Shown here one piece after another: positions 31,366 to 40,258 of a DNA stretch of 64,000 nt (within the stretch, counting starts at the first letter, position 1; every line of letters begins with the position of its first letter). A model generated the notes under the pieces. It saw only the letters and a list, made by a program, of their open reading frames with translations, was not told the origin of the DNA and searched no databases. The DNA is taken from NCBI GenBank assembly GCA_964343195.1, contig CAYFIR010000003.1, forward strand, positions 104,972 through 168,971, in the 5' to 3' direction. The position numbers and the translations under genes were made by a program. The DNA is from CAYVAP01 sp964343195 (GTDB lineage: Bacteria; Bacteroidota; Bacteroidia; J057).

Positions 31366-34300
31366 TGCGTATCTCTCTCTTCTGCGGATCGAATGGCCGT
31401 ATAGACCACGTCATGAACCCGCTGTCGCACCGCCAGGGTATTGATCAGGCCGTTGTTGTCGCGGGGGTGAATGCGGTTGGAAAGAAAAATGTACATCAGT
31501 TCTTCTTCAGGATCCACCCACACGCAGGTACCTGTAAACCCGGTATGGCCCCAACTACGGCGCGAAGCGTAGCGGCTAAGGTAGTAATCCCGGTCCAAAG
31601 GTGGAAGGTCAAATCCATAGCCCCGGTGTCCGGCCTGTCTTCTGGTAAAGGTTTGTACAATAGAAGGCCTCATGTAGCGGGTGCCGCCATAGGTGCCGCC
31701 ATTGAGCAGCATCTGAAACAGATGGCCCAGATCGTTGGCATTGGCAAAAAGCCCGGCATTGCCCGAGATACCTCCCATCAGCGCTGCAGTCTCGTCGTGT
31801 ACGTAGCCTCTCAGCAACTGAAAGCGCCAGGACTGATCACTTTCCGTCGGAACGATGCGGTCCATATCGGCCCAATCCAGAGGTAGAAAACCGGTTTGCT
31901 GCATCCCCAGAGGCTCATAAAGATTGGTCTGTAGGTAAGCAGCCAGACTGGTATCGTTGAGGGAGTCGATGGCCTGCTGCACCAGTACGAGGTTAGCATC
32001 GCTGTAGCGATACCCCTTTGATGTATCGATGCGCATGGCTTTGGTCGCTTCCCAGATGGAATCCCGAAAATCCCTTCGGAAGTAGAACTGCCGTGCTACG
32101 GGAATAGAGTATTCCCCGTCTTCACGTGGTTGAAAATAATATCCAAACCGGGGCATCCCTTTGGTTCGATAGACCAGATAGGGATAAATCGGCAATGCCG
32201 GCGACAGTCCAGAATGGTGGGTCAACAGTTCTGCCAGTGTCAGGTTCATGACAGGTGAAGGCATCAGTACGGGCCCATATGAATAGGTCCGAATGATCAT
32301 CAGGCTGTCCCCGCCCAGGGCAACGGTGTCCACCCGTCTAAGGGCTGGAGATTCCTGTCCTCTGCTTACCTGCTGGGCTACTCGCAGCGTCGACGGCGGG
32401 GCGATTACCTCCGTCAAGGTGGATTCTATTTCTGCTGATAGACTATCTGTAACGCTAAGGCTATCAGGTTTTTCATCGGCTAGCAAGATGACGGAATCAA
32501 TAACGGAATCAGGCTGAACCGGTGGGAAAAAGTAAAGCGTATCACAAAAAGCGGAGGTGTCTATCCAGGCTTTGGTATTGGAGAAGAACCGTTTTAAGGG
32601 ATCGGAAAGACTCATTTTTCCCTGTTCGACCATGTTCATGGCAGCTACCGTGGTGGCGGCGACCTTGGTCATGGAGGCAATGTCGTAGAGGTCGGTAGCG
32701 TAAACCGGACGGCGCTTGGCGTAGGTATGATAGCCATATGCCCGATTCCAGATCACGTGGCCGCGATGGGCCACCAGGACCTGGCAGCCGGGCATGGCTC
32801 CATCCCGGATCGCTCCCCAGATAGCGGTATCTATTTTTGTCAGAATCTGCGCGTCAAGGCCATTGGCAAGAGGAGGGAGATATGCCAGGCGGGTAGGGGC
32901 CGTGACCAGTCCGGTGCCAAAAGCGAGAGGTTCGCTTAGCTCCAGAGGCAGGTGCCCCTGGATAGATACGCCTCCCATAAGGGCCTGTGCCAGTATGGGT
33001 TGACCAATTTCGCTGAGGTTATCAATGTGAACCAGCGAGAGTTTCTCCGACCAGCTTTGCAGCCCTTCGAATTTTCCTGCCTGCACCACGATCAGCGGTA
33101 CCTGTCCACTTAATTCTTCCAGCGACTCCCAAAACTCTTTTTCCACCTTTTTATCTGGCAGGGTGTCAGGCGCGACCAGGATAATCGGATCGAAGCGCCT
33201 GAGCCTCCGCACTGGGAGCTCTCCCCAGTGATCTTCCTCGTCCCTTTTCACAGTAGAGGAACTAACGGGGCCATAAGCTCGAAGCTGTTGCACCAGCTCC
33301 GGCAATTCTCCACGCATGGACAGCACATGAACCGCTTTGCCTCCCAGTGACCCAATTGGGACTAGTTTGTCTGGATTTCTCAATAGGCTGATGCCTCCCA
33401 TGGCGAGACGCTGCTGTGCCCATTCAACTGCTGCCAGGAGCTTCGTCTCATATAGGACGGTATCTCTCGGGTAGGTAGCTCCAGTCCAGGTTTTGGCCAA
33501 AAGGATTTTTTTCACCTGGGCATTCAGCCATGATTCATCTACCTCTCGTGTGCGAATCAGGCTTTCAAGGGCTTCTCTCCCGTCAGCTAGCTGTGAATAG
33601 CTGATGCAAAATCCATTGGCACCGTCGGCGAGCAGGCTGCGGAAATCGGCCTCCATATCGCGGCCATTTATGGGAACGTTGGCGAGGGAAATCCCCCGAA
33701 ACTTCAGGGTAGAATCCGAAAGGGCTGATCTTTTGGGGGGATATCCTGCGGGATGATCGGTGGGATGAGGAGCCAGGGTCCAGGCTCCCAGACCCGACCT
33801 GATCCACTGACGGTATGGATCCATCAGTATCCTCTGGCCGGCTGTATCGGCAAATGGCTGGGTGTAGGGCCGTACTTCCGTTAAAATAGCCAGTAATTCG
33901 TGGTCATCCAGCACCTGCTGCATTTCCTGAAGCCCCTCCATCAAGGGTGCTGACTTCTCGGCAACATACCCCTCTGCCAGGGACGGCAGGAAAATAGCCT
34001 GTATGCCAAGGTCATGCGCTTGCCATGCCAGGGTCTTCGCGAGGTCGGTCAGGAGTTCCGGGGAGCGGTGGAGGCTTCCTAATCCCATCTCATCAGGCAG
34101 AGTTAATACTCCGGGTTGCGGGTCTCCGGGGCTCAGCCCGATCATGAGGGGGCGCGGGGATAACTGCTGCAAACGGGGTACCAGGGTGTCTAAGGCTATT
34201 CGGTCAAACCCCTTGAGCATTAGCCCGCCAATTCCTCCATTTTTCATCAGGGAATCCAGGGCATGCGCTACTTCCAGATCCGCCGGGACTAACTCCACCC

Positions 34301-34493
34301 AAAGTAGTTGGGCCAGTTTGTCCCTATCGCTCATCTGGAGCAGGCTTTGATCTGCCCAGGTGGGATCTGCACCCAGGAAGGAGATGGAGCGTGTGACCAC
34401 CGGGCGCTCCTGTGGGGGGAGCGTACTGAAAATAAGCAGCAAGATGCTGGCTATCCACGTGGAAACTGCTACCAACCGGGAATTTTTGTGCAT
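31362..34493 (-). CDS. GH3-like / beta-lactamase-type serine hydrolase fusion protein
   Basis: 1043 residues, exported (N-terminal hydrophobic segment). Residues about 50-540 match the two lobes of a glycoside hydrolase family 3 N-acetylglucosaminidase (NagZ-like). The C-terminal 500 residues are a class C beta-lactamase/PBP-like domain: SxxK in IASMTKVAATT (Ser near 605), YxN in RYSDANLVL (near 829) and HTGFTGT as the KTG equivalent (near 984). This fusion is known in Bacteroidota, presumably for peptidoglycan turnover. The GH3 part looks catalytically dead: the aspartate loop (normally FTDALNM) reads ISLANVPIN and the KHFPGHG motif is not recognisable. A low-complexity Ser/Asp-rich stretch (near 690-720) interrupts the hydrolase. 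Overlaps the kinase gene by four bases. Confidence 0.88.
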   Translation of the reverse strand: MHKNSRLVAVSTWIASILLLIFSTLPPQERPVVTRSISFLGADPTWADQSLLQMSDRDKLAQLLWVELVPADLEVAHALDSLMKNGGIGGLMLKGFDRIALDTLVPRLQQLSPRPLMIGLSPGDPQPGVLTLPDEMGLGSLHRSPELLTDLAKTLAWQAHDLGIQAIFLPSLAEGYVAEKSAPLMEGLQEMQQVLDDHELLAILTEVRPYTQPFADTAGQRILMDPYRQWIRSGLGAWTLAPHPTDHPAGYPPKRSALSDSTLKFRGISLANVPINGRDMEADFRSLLADGANGFCISYSQLADGREALESLIRTREVDESWLNAQVKKILLAKTWTGATYPRDTVLYETKLLAAVEWAQQRLAMGGISLLRNPDKLVPIGSLGGKAVHVLSMRGELPELVQQLRAYGPVSSSTVKRDEEDHWGELPVRRLRRFDPIILVAPDTLPDKKVEKEFWESLEELSGQVPLIVVQAGKFEGLQSWSEKLSLVHIDNLSEIGQPILAQALMGGVSIQGHLPLELSEPLAFGTGLVTAPTRLAYLPPLANGLDAQILTKIDTAIWGAIRDGAMPGCQVLVAHRGHVIWNRAYGYHTYAKRRPVYATDLYDIASMTKVAATTVAAMNMVEQGKMSLSDPLKRFFSNTKAWIDTSAFCDTLYFFPPVQPDSVIDSVILLADEKPDSLSVTDSLSAEIESTLTEVIAPPSTLRVAQQVSRGQESPALRRVDTVALGGDSLMIIRTYSYGPVLMPSPVMNLTLAELLTHHSGLSPALPIYPYLVYRTKGMPRFGYYFQPREDGEYSIPVARQFYFRRDFRDSIWEATKAMRIDTSKGYRYSDANLVLVQQAIDSLNDTSLAAYLQTNLYEPLGMQQTGFLPLDWADMDRIVPTESDQSWRFQLLRGYVHDETAALMGGISGNAGLFANANDLGHLFQMLLNGGTYGGTRYMRPSIVQTFTRRQAGHRGYGFDLPPLDRDYYLSRYASRRSWGHTGFTGTCVWVDPEEELMYIFLSNRIHPRDNNGLINTLAVRQRVHDVVYTAIRSAEERDTQ

Positions 34494-34838
34494 GAAATGG
34501 GCGCCGCTAGGGGAGTTTTCGGAAGAATCAAATGTCTGGAGAGCGATGAAAAAAAACGGAGATGGATGGTGGGCAGCAGTAATAGCATTGGGTATGAGCT
34601 GATTAGCTCCTACCGCAGAGATTTTGAATCATCCATGCTCCCACTTCCCTATTCTCCATCTGTGCGAACTAGTCGTGTCTGGGAAATTTACGATATAAAG
34701 GCAAAGGTTGTTAGGCAAATCTCAAGTCTTCTGACATGCGATGTCATACAGCTTTCAGGGTGGGTTTGGGCCATATGCAAACCACCAGTTGAAGGAAGTC
34801 CCTCAACTGGTGGCAGTTAACGAAATGTGGCAGGTTTT
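34494..34838. other. intergenic region between two minus-strand genes
   Basis: No supported gene. It carries the promoter side region of the nothing upstream on this strand except the S41 protease end; the only clear structure is the hairpin at 34782-34813 and a small GACAT/ATGTC inverted repeat near 34734-34746. Confidence 0.45.
34782..34813 (-). terminator. strong hairpin after the CtpA-type protease gene
   Basis: CCACCAGTTGA (34782-34792) pairs perfectly with TCAACTGGTGG (34803-34813). It starts 26 bases past the stop codon of the minus-strand protease gene. The T-run after it (TTTGCATAT on the minus strand) is weak, so termination is likely but not certain. Confidence 0.6.
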
Positions 34839-36509
34839 CTAGTTTTCGTCCCCCGACAGAATGGTTTCATATCGGCTATGATCTTGCAGTACGGAGATCG
34901 CGGCTTCAACTTGTGAGTCCCCTACCAGTTGTCCTTCTATCAGACCGCTGTGGTAATAGTAGCGTTTGAGGATCTCAGCGCGGATTGCCTCCTTAATGGG
35001 GGCTGAATATTCTGTCAAATCTCCTACCTTCTGAGCTTCCAGTTTGGTTTCCAGGCTTGCGAGTTCGGATTTGAGCAGGTCCGAATACTCCTCTTCTTCA
35101 ATTACTTCGCGCAGCTTTTCCAGTTCGTCATCCGCTGGAGTATGGTAGGAAAAATCCTGGGCCTTGACAAAGGCTACAAACTCCTGATACAGTGCATCAC
35201 TGACCACAAAGTCTCTGGGAGCTGCGATCGTTTCGTGCTCTCGCTCAAATTCATTGGCAAAGGCAAAAATGAGCCCCTGGTTTTGTAGGGCCAATGCAAC
35301 CAGTGGAATAGGTGCTTCGATCACTTCAAGGTCAGGCCCGATTCCTCCTCCATCCCTCACTGAGCGACCACTACGGGTAGAAAATATATTTCTGAGGCTA
35401 TCAGGGATGCGGCTGACGTCTCCCTGTGCATTTCTGTCAGCATAATTAATAGCCTGGATACACCTGCCGCTCGGCGTGTAATATTTTGCAGTTGTGATCT
35501 TGAGGCGGGTCCGATAGGAAAGCGGGCGAATGTTTTGAACCAGTCCTTTTCCGAAGCTTCGCTCTCCTACAATAACTCCTCTATCCAGATCCTGAATAGC
35601 CCCTGCAACAATTTCGGAGGCGGAGGCACTGCGATCGTCAATCAACAGTGCCAATGGCAGCTCTGGTATCAGAGCAGGTCGCTGGGCAAAATAGCTTTGA
35701 CGGGAGCCCTGTTGCCTTCCCCGGGTTTCTACAATCAGCTCACGCTGATTGATAAAGAGGTTTGAAACTTTGATGGACTCATCCAGCCGGCCACCGGGGT
35801 TTCCTCTCAGGTCAAGGATGATTCCCTGGAGGCCCGGATATTCCTGCCCCAGGGCAAAAATCGCATCCCGAACCTCTCGAGAAGCATCTTTTGTAAATCC
35901 CTGAAGGGATATGTAACCAATATTGTCACTGGCAAGACCGTAGTAGGGAACATTGGGAACGGTGATCCGATCCCTTCTGACCATTAGGGTATCGGTTTCT
36001 TTTTCTCCGGCATGGCGCACTACAATGCTGATGGGGGTACCACGTGAACCTCTGAGGAGGTTACGCACATCCAGGACTTCCATGGTCTCATCGACTGCTT
36101 GCTCATTGATGCTGATGATCTCGTCGCCTGCTCGCAGTCCGGCGACATCTGCCGGATAACCTTTGTAGGGTTCCAGGATTACCATGGCTCCGTTTCGGCG
36201 TCCTACCAGGGCACCTATGCCGCCATACTGTCCCGTACTCATAAATTCAAATTCCTCCAACTCCTCTTCAGGGATGAAGTTGGTATAGGGATCAAGTGAG
36301 CCTAGCATGGCGTCGATGCCTTTTCGCATCAGGTCGCTGGGGTCGGTTTCATCCACGTAGTGGGTATTAACCTCGCGATACAGATGCCCGAAAATGTCCA
36401 GGTTCTTGGATATCTCCAGATAGTCATCTGAAATATCTGAGATAAAGCCTACCGATAGTGACAGGACGGCCACCCCTAACCAGGCAATTACTCGATTCCA
36501 TTTCTTCAT
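34839..36509 (-). CDS. S41-family C-terminal processing peptidase (CtpA-like)
   Basis: About 556 residues from the Met at 36509 (MKKWNRVIAW); an earlier in-frame Met (36584) gives a longer start without signal-peptide logic. The signal/anchor is WLGVAVLSLSVGFIS. A PDZ domain (about 80-165; GQYGGIGALVG, then GLRAGDEIISINEQ) precedes the S41 catalytic core: the Ser in DDRSASASEIV (near 295) and the Lys in RSFGKGLVQ (near 319) form the Ser-Lys dyad. The region after the core (about 400-556) is helical. CtpA enzymes trim periplasmic or envelope proteins from their C termini. A second S41 protease is encoded at 48875-50926. Confidence 0.92.
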   Translation of the reverse strand: MKKWNRVIAWLGVAVLSLSVGFISDISDDYLEISKNLDIFGHLYREVNTHYVDETDPSDLMRKGIDAMLGSLDPYTNFIPEEELEEFEFMSTGQYGGIGALVGRRNGAMVILEPYKGYPADVAGLRAGDEIISINEQAVDETMEVLDVRNLLRGSRGTPISIVVRHAGEKETDTLMVRRDRITVPNVPYYGLASDNIGYISLQGFTKDASREVRDAIFALGQEYPGLQGIILDLRGNPGGRLDESIKVSNLFINQRELIVETRGRQQGSRQSYFAQRPALIPELPLALLIDDRSASASEIVAGAIQDLDRGVIVGERSFGKGLVQNIRPLSYRTRLKITTAKYYTPSGRCIQAINYADRNAQGDVSRIPDSLRNIFSTRSGRSVRDGGGIGPDLEVIEAPIPLVALALQNQGLIFAFANEFEREHETIAAPRDFVVSDALYQEFVAFVKAQDFSYHTPADDELEKLREVIEEEEYSDLLKSELASLETKLEAQKVGDLTEYSAPIKEAIRAEILKRYYYHSGLIEGQLVGDSQVEAAISVLQDHSRYETILSGDEN

Positions 36510-36697
36510 TTTAATACCAGTTTTTTTGGAAGGTAAACCCCGCAGTTTCATTAGTGATACGACAATAAAAATGCCGTAGTACATATCAAACCTTCAATTC
36601 TATCAGGGAATTTATCTAAAAAACCCCAAACAACCAGACTGGTTGCGGCCCGAGTGGTTCATCGGGAGGTAAGATTCAGTGAACTGTGCAACATATC

Positions 36698-36754
36698 CCA
36701 CCAACTTTCCACATTTCCACACAAAGGTTTGTGGAAAAGAACTTCAATTGGTGG
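36698..36754. repeat. nested inverted repeat with TTTCCAC motifs
   Basis: Outer arms CCACCAA (36698-36704) and TTGGTGG (36748-36754); inner arms TTTCCACA (36714-36721) and TGTGGAAA (36730-36737). CTTTCCAC and ATTTCCAC also repeat in tandem on the left side. It sits in a divergent promoter region and could be a regulator binding site. Confidence 0.5.
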
Positions 36755-36997
36755 AAAGCCTTTCCGGCTCATCCTCTACTTTTGTTCTTATCGCTTGGGC
36801 CCAATTTACCTACCTGCCCAAACACCTAACTTTTAATGTGATGCCACAAGTTCCACCCTTACGGGTGAGCACTTTGGGTCTATGTCGGCCTTATCAGCCG
36901 AAGGTGGGCAGCATGACAGGAGTACAGGATGTGTAGGGGGAACATGGGCGGTATGGGGCAAGATGTAGAACTCCCCCATAATTCAGCGAAAACCCTA

Positions 36998-37021
36998 TAA
37001 CGAATTAAGAATCACGAATTT
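36998..37021. repeat. NYE-type repeat remnant before the GHKL gene
   Basis: ACGAATTAAGAATCACGAATT, the reverse-complement form of the ATTCGTGATTCTTAATTCG unit family, ending about 11 bases before the GHKL start codon. Confidence 0.45.
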
Positions 37022-37031
37022 TTCTTCCGAT

Positions 37032-38798
37032 ATGCATAACGCCACTTTTAAAGTTGATCCTCGACTCGCCTCCCTCCTGGGGGAAAACTACCGTTCAACC
37101 GAGTTGGCCATCAAGGAGTTAATAGACAATGCCTACGACGCGGACGCTTCGGAGGTCCAAATCATCCTGCCAGAGCCACTGACAGATGATCCCATCATCA
37201 TACGCGACAATGGCACCGGAATGACGGAGGCAGAGGTCCGCCATGAGTACCTCAACATTGCCAGCAGCCGCATTTCACGAAAAGGAGATCGCACCAAGCT
37301 GAAAAACCGTCTGGTTAAGGGACGTAAGGGCATCGGCAAATTTGCGGGACTTATGGTCGCTTCCCTCATGGAGATCCGGACTCAGACCCGTGGAACTGAA
37401 ACCTACCTGCGCATCTGGCGCGATGAGTTGATCAAGGCCAAGGATGACCTGGAACAGGTAAAACTGCCCATTGAAATCACCGAATGTGACGCTGAAGCAC
37501 ATGGGACAGAAATCATTCTCAGCGGCATCAATCAGAACTTTGCCTTCCCCAATGCTGACCGTCTGCGACGCCTGCTAGTCCTGGAATATGGCCGCAGCGA
37601 GGACTTTCAGATCATGGTAGGGGAAGAGAGGGTAGACATTGAGGACATCCCCGGTGATAACTATGAAGAGACATTGAGCCTGAAAAGTGGCGAACAGGCC
37701 CGACTCCGCTTTACCATAGCAGAGAGCCGTTCTGCACTCAAAGAGTCGGGAGTAGCGTTTCGCGTCGGGGGAAAAATTGTGGGACAGCCTCAGTATTTTG
37801 GCCTGGATGAAGAAGATGTGATTCCGTCCAAACTGCTGCGCCGGGTTTACGGAGAAATAGAAGCGGACGCTCTGGAAGCTGATGTAACTGCGGACTGGGG
37901 GTCGATCATCGACAACAGCCTGGTACTGGCTGAAATTCGGCAGCAGGTGCGTCCTGCCTTGGAGCAGCGCTGCGAGGAAGTGTACCAACGCGAGCTCAAC
38001 GAATCCCGTACACGGCTCAAGCGCCGCATCAATGGCAGCCTTCACCGCCTGCCAGAGTACCGACAGGGACAGGCCCAGCGCATGCTCGACAAGGTAATCC
38101 GCAAGTTTTATGGCGAAAGCGAAACCAAGCTTGCTTCAGTCGTTTCGCTGCTGCTCGAAGCCTTTGATCAGGGCGACTACTGGACGCTCAAAGACTCTCT
38201 GTCCAGTGCCGCTACCGCCCACAATGGGCACCTGGATGTGGTAACCGATGCATTTGCGGAATTTGGTATGGTGGACCTGGCGATGATGACGCAGCAGACC
38301 AGCCACCGCGTAAAGGTGCTACAGGACCTGGAACAGCTGATTTTTAATCCAGGTACCTCTCTGGAGCAGATTCGCAAGGCCCTTGCTGGTAACCTCTGGG
38401 TGCTGGGCAGCCAGTACTCCATGATTACCACCAACCAGGGGCTTCATGACGTAGTACAGCTGTATGTAGGGCATAAATTCACCAATGGCCACGCCAAGGA
38501 TGCCCCAACGCTGCTAATGCTTCAGGACTTCAACAAAGGCATGATCCTACTGGACCTCAAGCCCGCCGACCATCCCATCGACCTGCACGATCGCCGCATG
38601 GCGCTCCAATACCAGGAAGATCTGAAGACTTACCTGCCCGGTCGGGATCTGGATGTGATCGTACTGGGAGGTGCCCTCAGCCCTGGCATGGCCGATCAGC
38701 GCAAGAACAGCACGGTGCATTTTCGCTCGTACAAGGGGCTGCTAACTGATGCCCGAGTCCAGCTCAACTGGCTACTGGGAGAGTTGCAGAAGCAGTAA
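37032..38798 (+). CDS. GHKL-type ATPase with possible C-terminal PD-(D/E)XK nuclease domain
   Basis: 588 residues, no signal peptide or membrane segment. Residues 1-200 are a GHKL ATPase (HSP90/MutL/MORC type): ELIDNAYDADA (Glu 29, Asn 33), RDNGTGM (Asp 59), GRKGIGKFA lid and HGTEI. The middle is helical with GxRxxxGxFFR-like basic patches. Residues about 485-575 have a pattern that fits a PD-(D/E)XK nuclease: Asp 490 (KDAPTLLML), then DLKP (Asp 508, Lys 510), then QYQEDLKTY (Gln 526/528, Tyr 534), then a strand VIVLGG. Similar ATPase-nuclease proteins occur in defence or MORC-like systems. No partner gene flanks it: the FucP gene is convergent downstream and the S41 gene divergent upstream. 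The ATPase call is solid; the nuclease is a proposal. Confidence 0.8.
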   Translation: MHNATFKVDPRLASLLGENYRSTELAIKELIDNAYDADASEVQIILPEPLTDDPIIIRDNGTGMTEAEVRHEYLNIASSRISRKGDRTKLKNRLVKGRKGIGKFAGLMVASLMEIRTQTRGTETYLRIWRDELIKAKDDLEQVKLPIEITECDAEAHGTEIILSGINQNFAFPNADRLRRLLVLEYGRSEDFQIMVGEERVDIEDIPGDNYEETLSLKSGEQARLRFTIAESRSALKESGVAFRVGGKIVGQPQYFGLDEEDVIPSKLLRRVYGEIEADALEADVTADWGSIIDNSLVLAEIRQQVRPALEQRCEEVYQRELNESRTRLKRRINGSLHRLPEYRQGQAQRMLDKVIRKFYGESETKLASVVSLLLEAFDQGDYWTLKDSLSSAATAHNGHLDVVTDAFAEFGMVDLAMMTQQTSHRVKVLQDLEQLIFNPGTSLEQIRKALAGNLWVLGSQYSMITTNQGLHDVVQLYVGHKFTNGHAKDAPTLLMLQDFNKGMILLDLKPADHPIDLHDRRMALQYQEDLKTYLPGRDLDVIVLGGALSPGMADQRKNSTVHFRSYKGLLTDARVQLNWLLGELQKQ

Positions 38799-38801
38799 AA
38801 A

Positions 38802-38853
38802 AGAGGGTGGGCTGGGGGCAAATAGAACAATCCCCCTCTGATTACCCTTTTTT
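38802..38853. terminator. bidirectional terminator-like inverted repeat
   Basis: AGAGGG (38802-38807) pairs with CCCTCT (38834-38839), and flanking A-runs (GTAAAAAA at 38795) pair with TTTTTTAC (38848-38855). It lies between the convergent GHKL and FucP genes and gives a U-run in both directions, although it overlaps the last codons of the FucP gene. Confidence 0.45.
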
Positions 38854-40149
38854 ACTCCGATAACTATACACCGCCACCATCAGCAAACAAATCAGCGGCA
38901 GAATGAAGGAGAAATTGACCTCCGGCACTCCCAGGATGCTGATGTCGCTGTAGCCGTCCCCTCCCATGTCCAGTATGCTCCCTTGAATGGGAGGAGTCAA
39001 CGCCCCTCCGACGATGGCCATGATCAGGCCGGCAGAGCCAAGTTTGGCGTCTTCGCCCAGACCGTCGAGGGCGATGCCGTAGATGGTGGGAAACATCAGC
39101 GAAAGGAAGGCCGAAGTGGCCATAAGGCAGTAGAGCCCCAGGTCTCCCTGGATGAAGATAGCCCCGGTCAGGGTACCCACTCCCAGCAACGCGCAAATCA
39201 ACATCAGGTTGGCGCCTTTGACATATCGCATCAACCAAGTAGTGATGAACCGGCTGCTCAGGAAGGTAATCATGGCGATGATGTTGAAGTCCTGGGCTTC
39301 GGACTTGCTGTAACCCAGGTTCTCTGCATACTGGATGATGAAGGTCCAGCACATGATCTGGGCACCGATGTAAAAGGTCTGTGCCAATACGCCTTCCCGG
39401 TAACGGGCATTGGCCATAAGTCGGCGAAAGGTGCCTCCAAAATCCAGCTTCTTATGGCTATCTGCCGTACTCGGCATCTTCACCGCGAGGAATACCAGCG
39501 CCATCGCCAGTACGAAAAGCCCCAACGCCACGTAGGGATCGCGGATCATCATCAGGTCATGGCTTCGAACGGCTGCTTTTTCGCCTGCCTCCAGCGTACT
39601 GTAAATCAGCTCTCCGGCAGCATTGGTGTCGTCTGACTCCAGGGCTCGCAGGATCACCCGCGAGGCGATGAACATCCCCAGTAGCGAACCGACCGGATTG
39701 AAGGATTGCGCGAGATTGAGGCGGCGAGTAGCAGTCTTTTCGCTACCCATGGACAAAATGAATGGATTGGCGGTCGTCTCCAGAAATGCCAGCCCGAAGG
39801 TCAGGATGTATAGAGCGATCAGGAAGAAACCAAATTGCTCGGTTCGGGCCGCGGGAAAAAACAGCAAGGCTCCTGTGGCATATAGCCCCAGACCGATCAG
39901 GATGCCCGTCTTATAGGTAAAACGCTTGATGAACAGCGCGGCTGGGATAGCCATGGTAAAGTACCCTCCATAAAAGGCTAACTGAACCAGGGATGCCTGG
40001 GTATTGGAAATTTCCAGCACGGTTTTGAAAGCCGACACCATCGGGTTGGTGATGTCATTGGCAAATCCCCAGAGGGCGAAAAGGCTGGTAACCAGGATGA
40101 AAGGGGTTAGGTTTTCGCGAGGGACTATACGGTCCTTGAGTTGGTTCAT
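38842..40149 (-). CDS. FucP-like sugar:proton symporter (MFS)
   Basis: About 435 residues from the Met at 40149 (MNQLKDRIVP); a longer start at 40197 adds 16 residues with no support. Twelve membrane helices in MFS arrangement. The opening SLFALWGFANDITNPMV, the helix-4 stretch LAFLETTANPFILSMG and the sequence NLAQSFNPVGSLLG are characteristic of the L-fucose permease branch. It should import a monosaccharide (fucose, or a related hexose such as glucose/galactose) with protons. No sugar-catabolic genes are adjacent, so the substrate stays open. Confidence 0.88.
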   Translation of the reverse strand: MNQLKDRIVPRENLTPFILVTSLFALWGFANDITNPMVSAFKTVLEISNTQASLVQLAFYGGYFTMAIPAALFIKRFTYKTGILIGLGLYATGALLFFPAARTEQFGFFLIALYILTFGLAFLETTANPFILSMGSEKTATRRLNLAQSFNPVGSLLGMFIASRVILRALESDDTNAAGELIYSTLEAGEKAAVRSHDLMMIRDPYVALGLFVLAMALVFLAVKMPSTADSHKKLDFGGTFRRLMANARYREGVLAQTFYIGAQIMCWTFIIQYAENLGYSKSEAQDFNIIAMITFLSSRFITTWLMRYVKGANLMLICALLGVGTLTGAIFIQGDLGLYCLMATSAFLSLMFPTIYGIALDGLGEDAKLGSAGLIMAIVGGALTPPIQGSILDMGGDGYSDISILGVPEVNFSFILPLICLLMVAVYSYRSKKG

Positions 40150-40258
40150 GTCGTTGGTAGCAGTAGGGCGAACAATAAAAGAATTGGATCTGTCCAAAAA
40201 TCCAGCATCCTAAAATAGAGATTTTTCGCAGACTGCCCCCATGCACTTTTTTACAAAT

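Larger units (their letters stand above)
36510..37031. other. 522-base intergenic region between divergent genes
   Basis: It separates the minus-strand S41 gene from the plus-strand GHKL gene. No supported gene. It holds a nested inverted repeat (36698-36754), a purine-rich stretch and an NYE-type repeat (36998-37021) just before the GHKL start. Confidence 0.5.

Noticed and set aside
37032..38798. A MutL, HSP90 or topoisomerase VI identity for the GHKL protein
   Set aside because: It lacks the MutL or HSP90 middle-domain signatures and the topoisomerase transducer; only the ATPase domain is shared.
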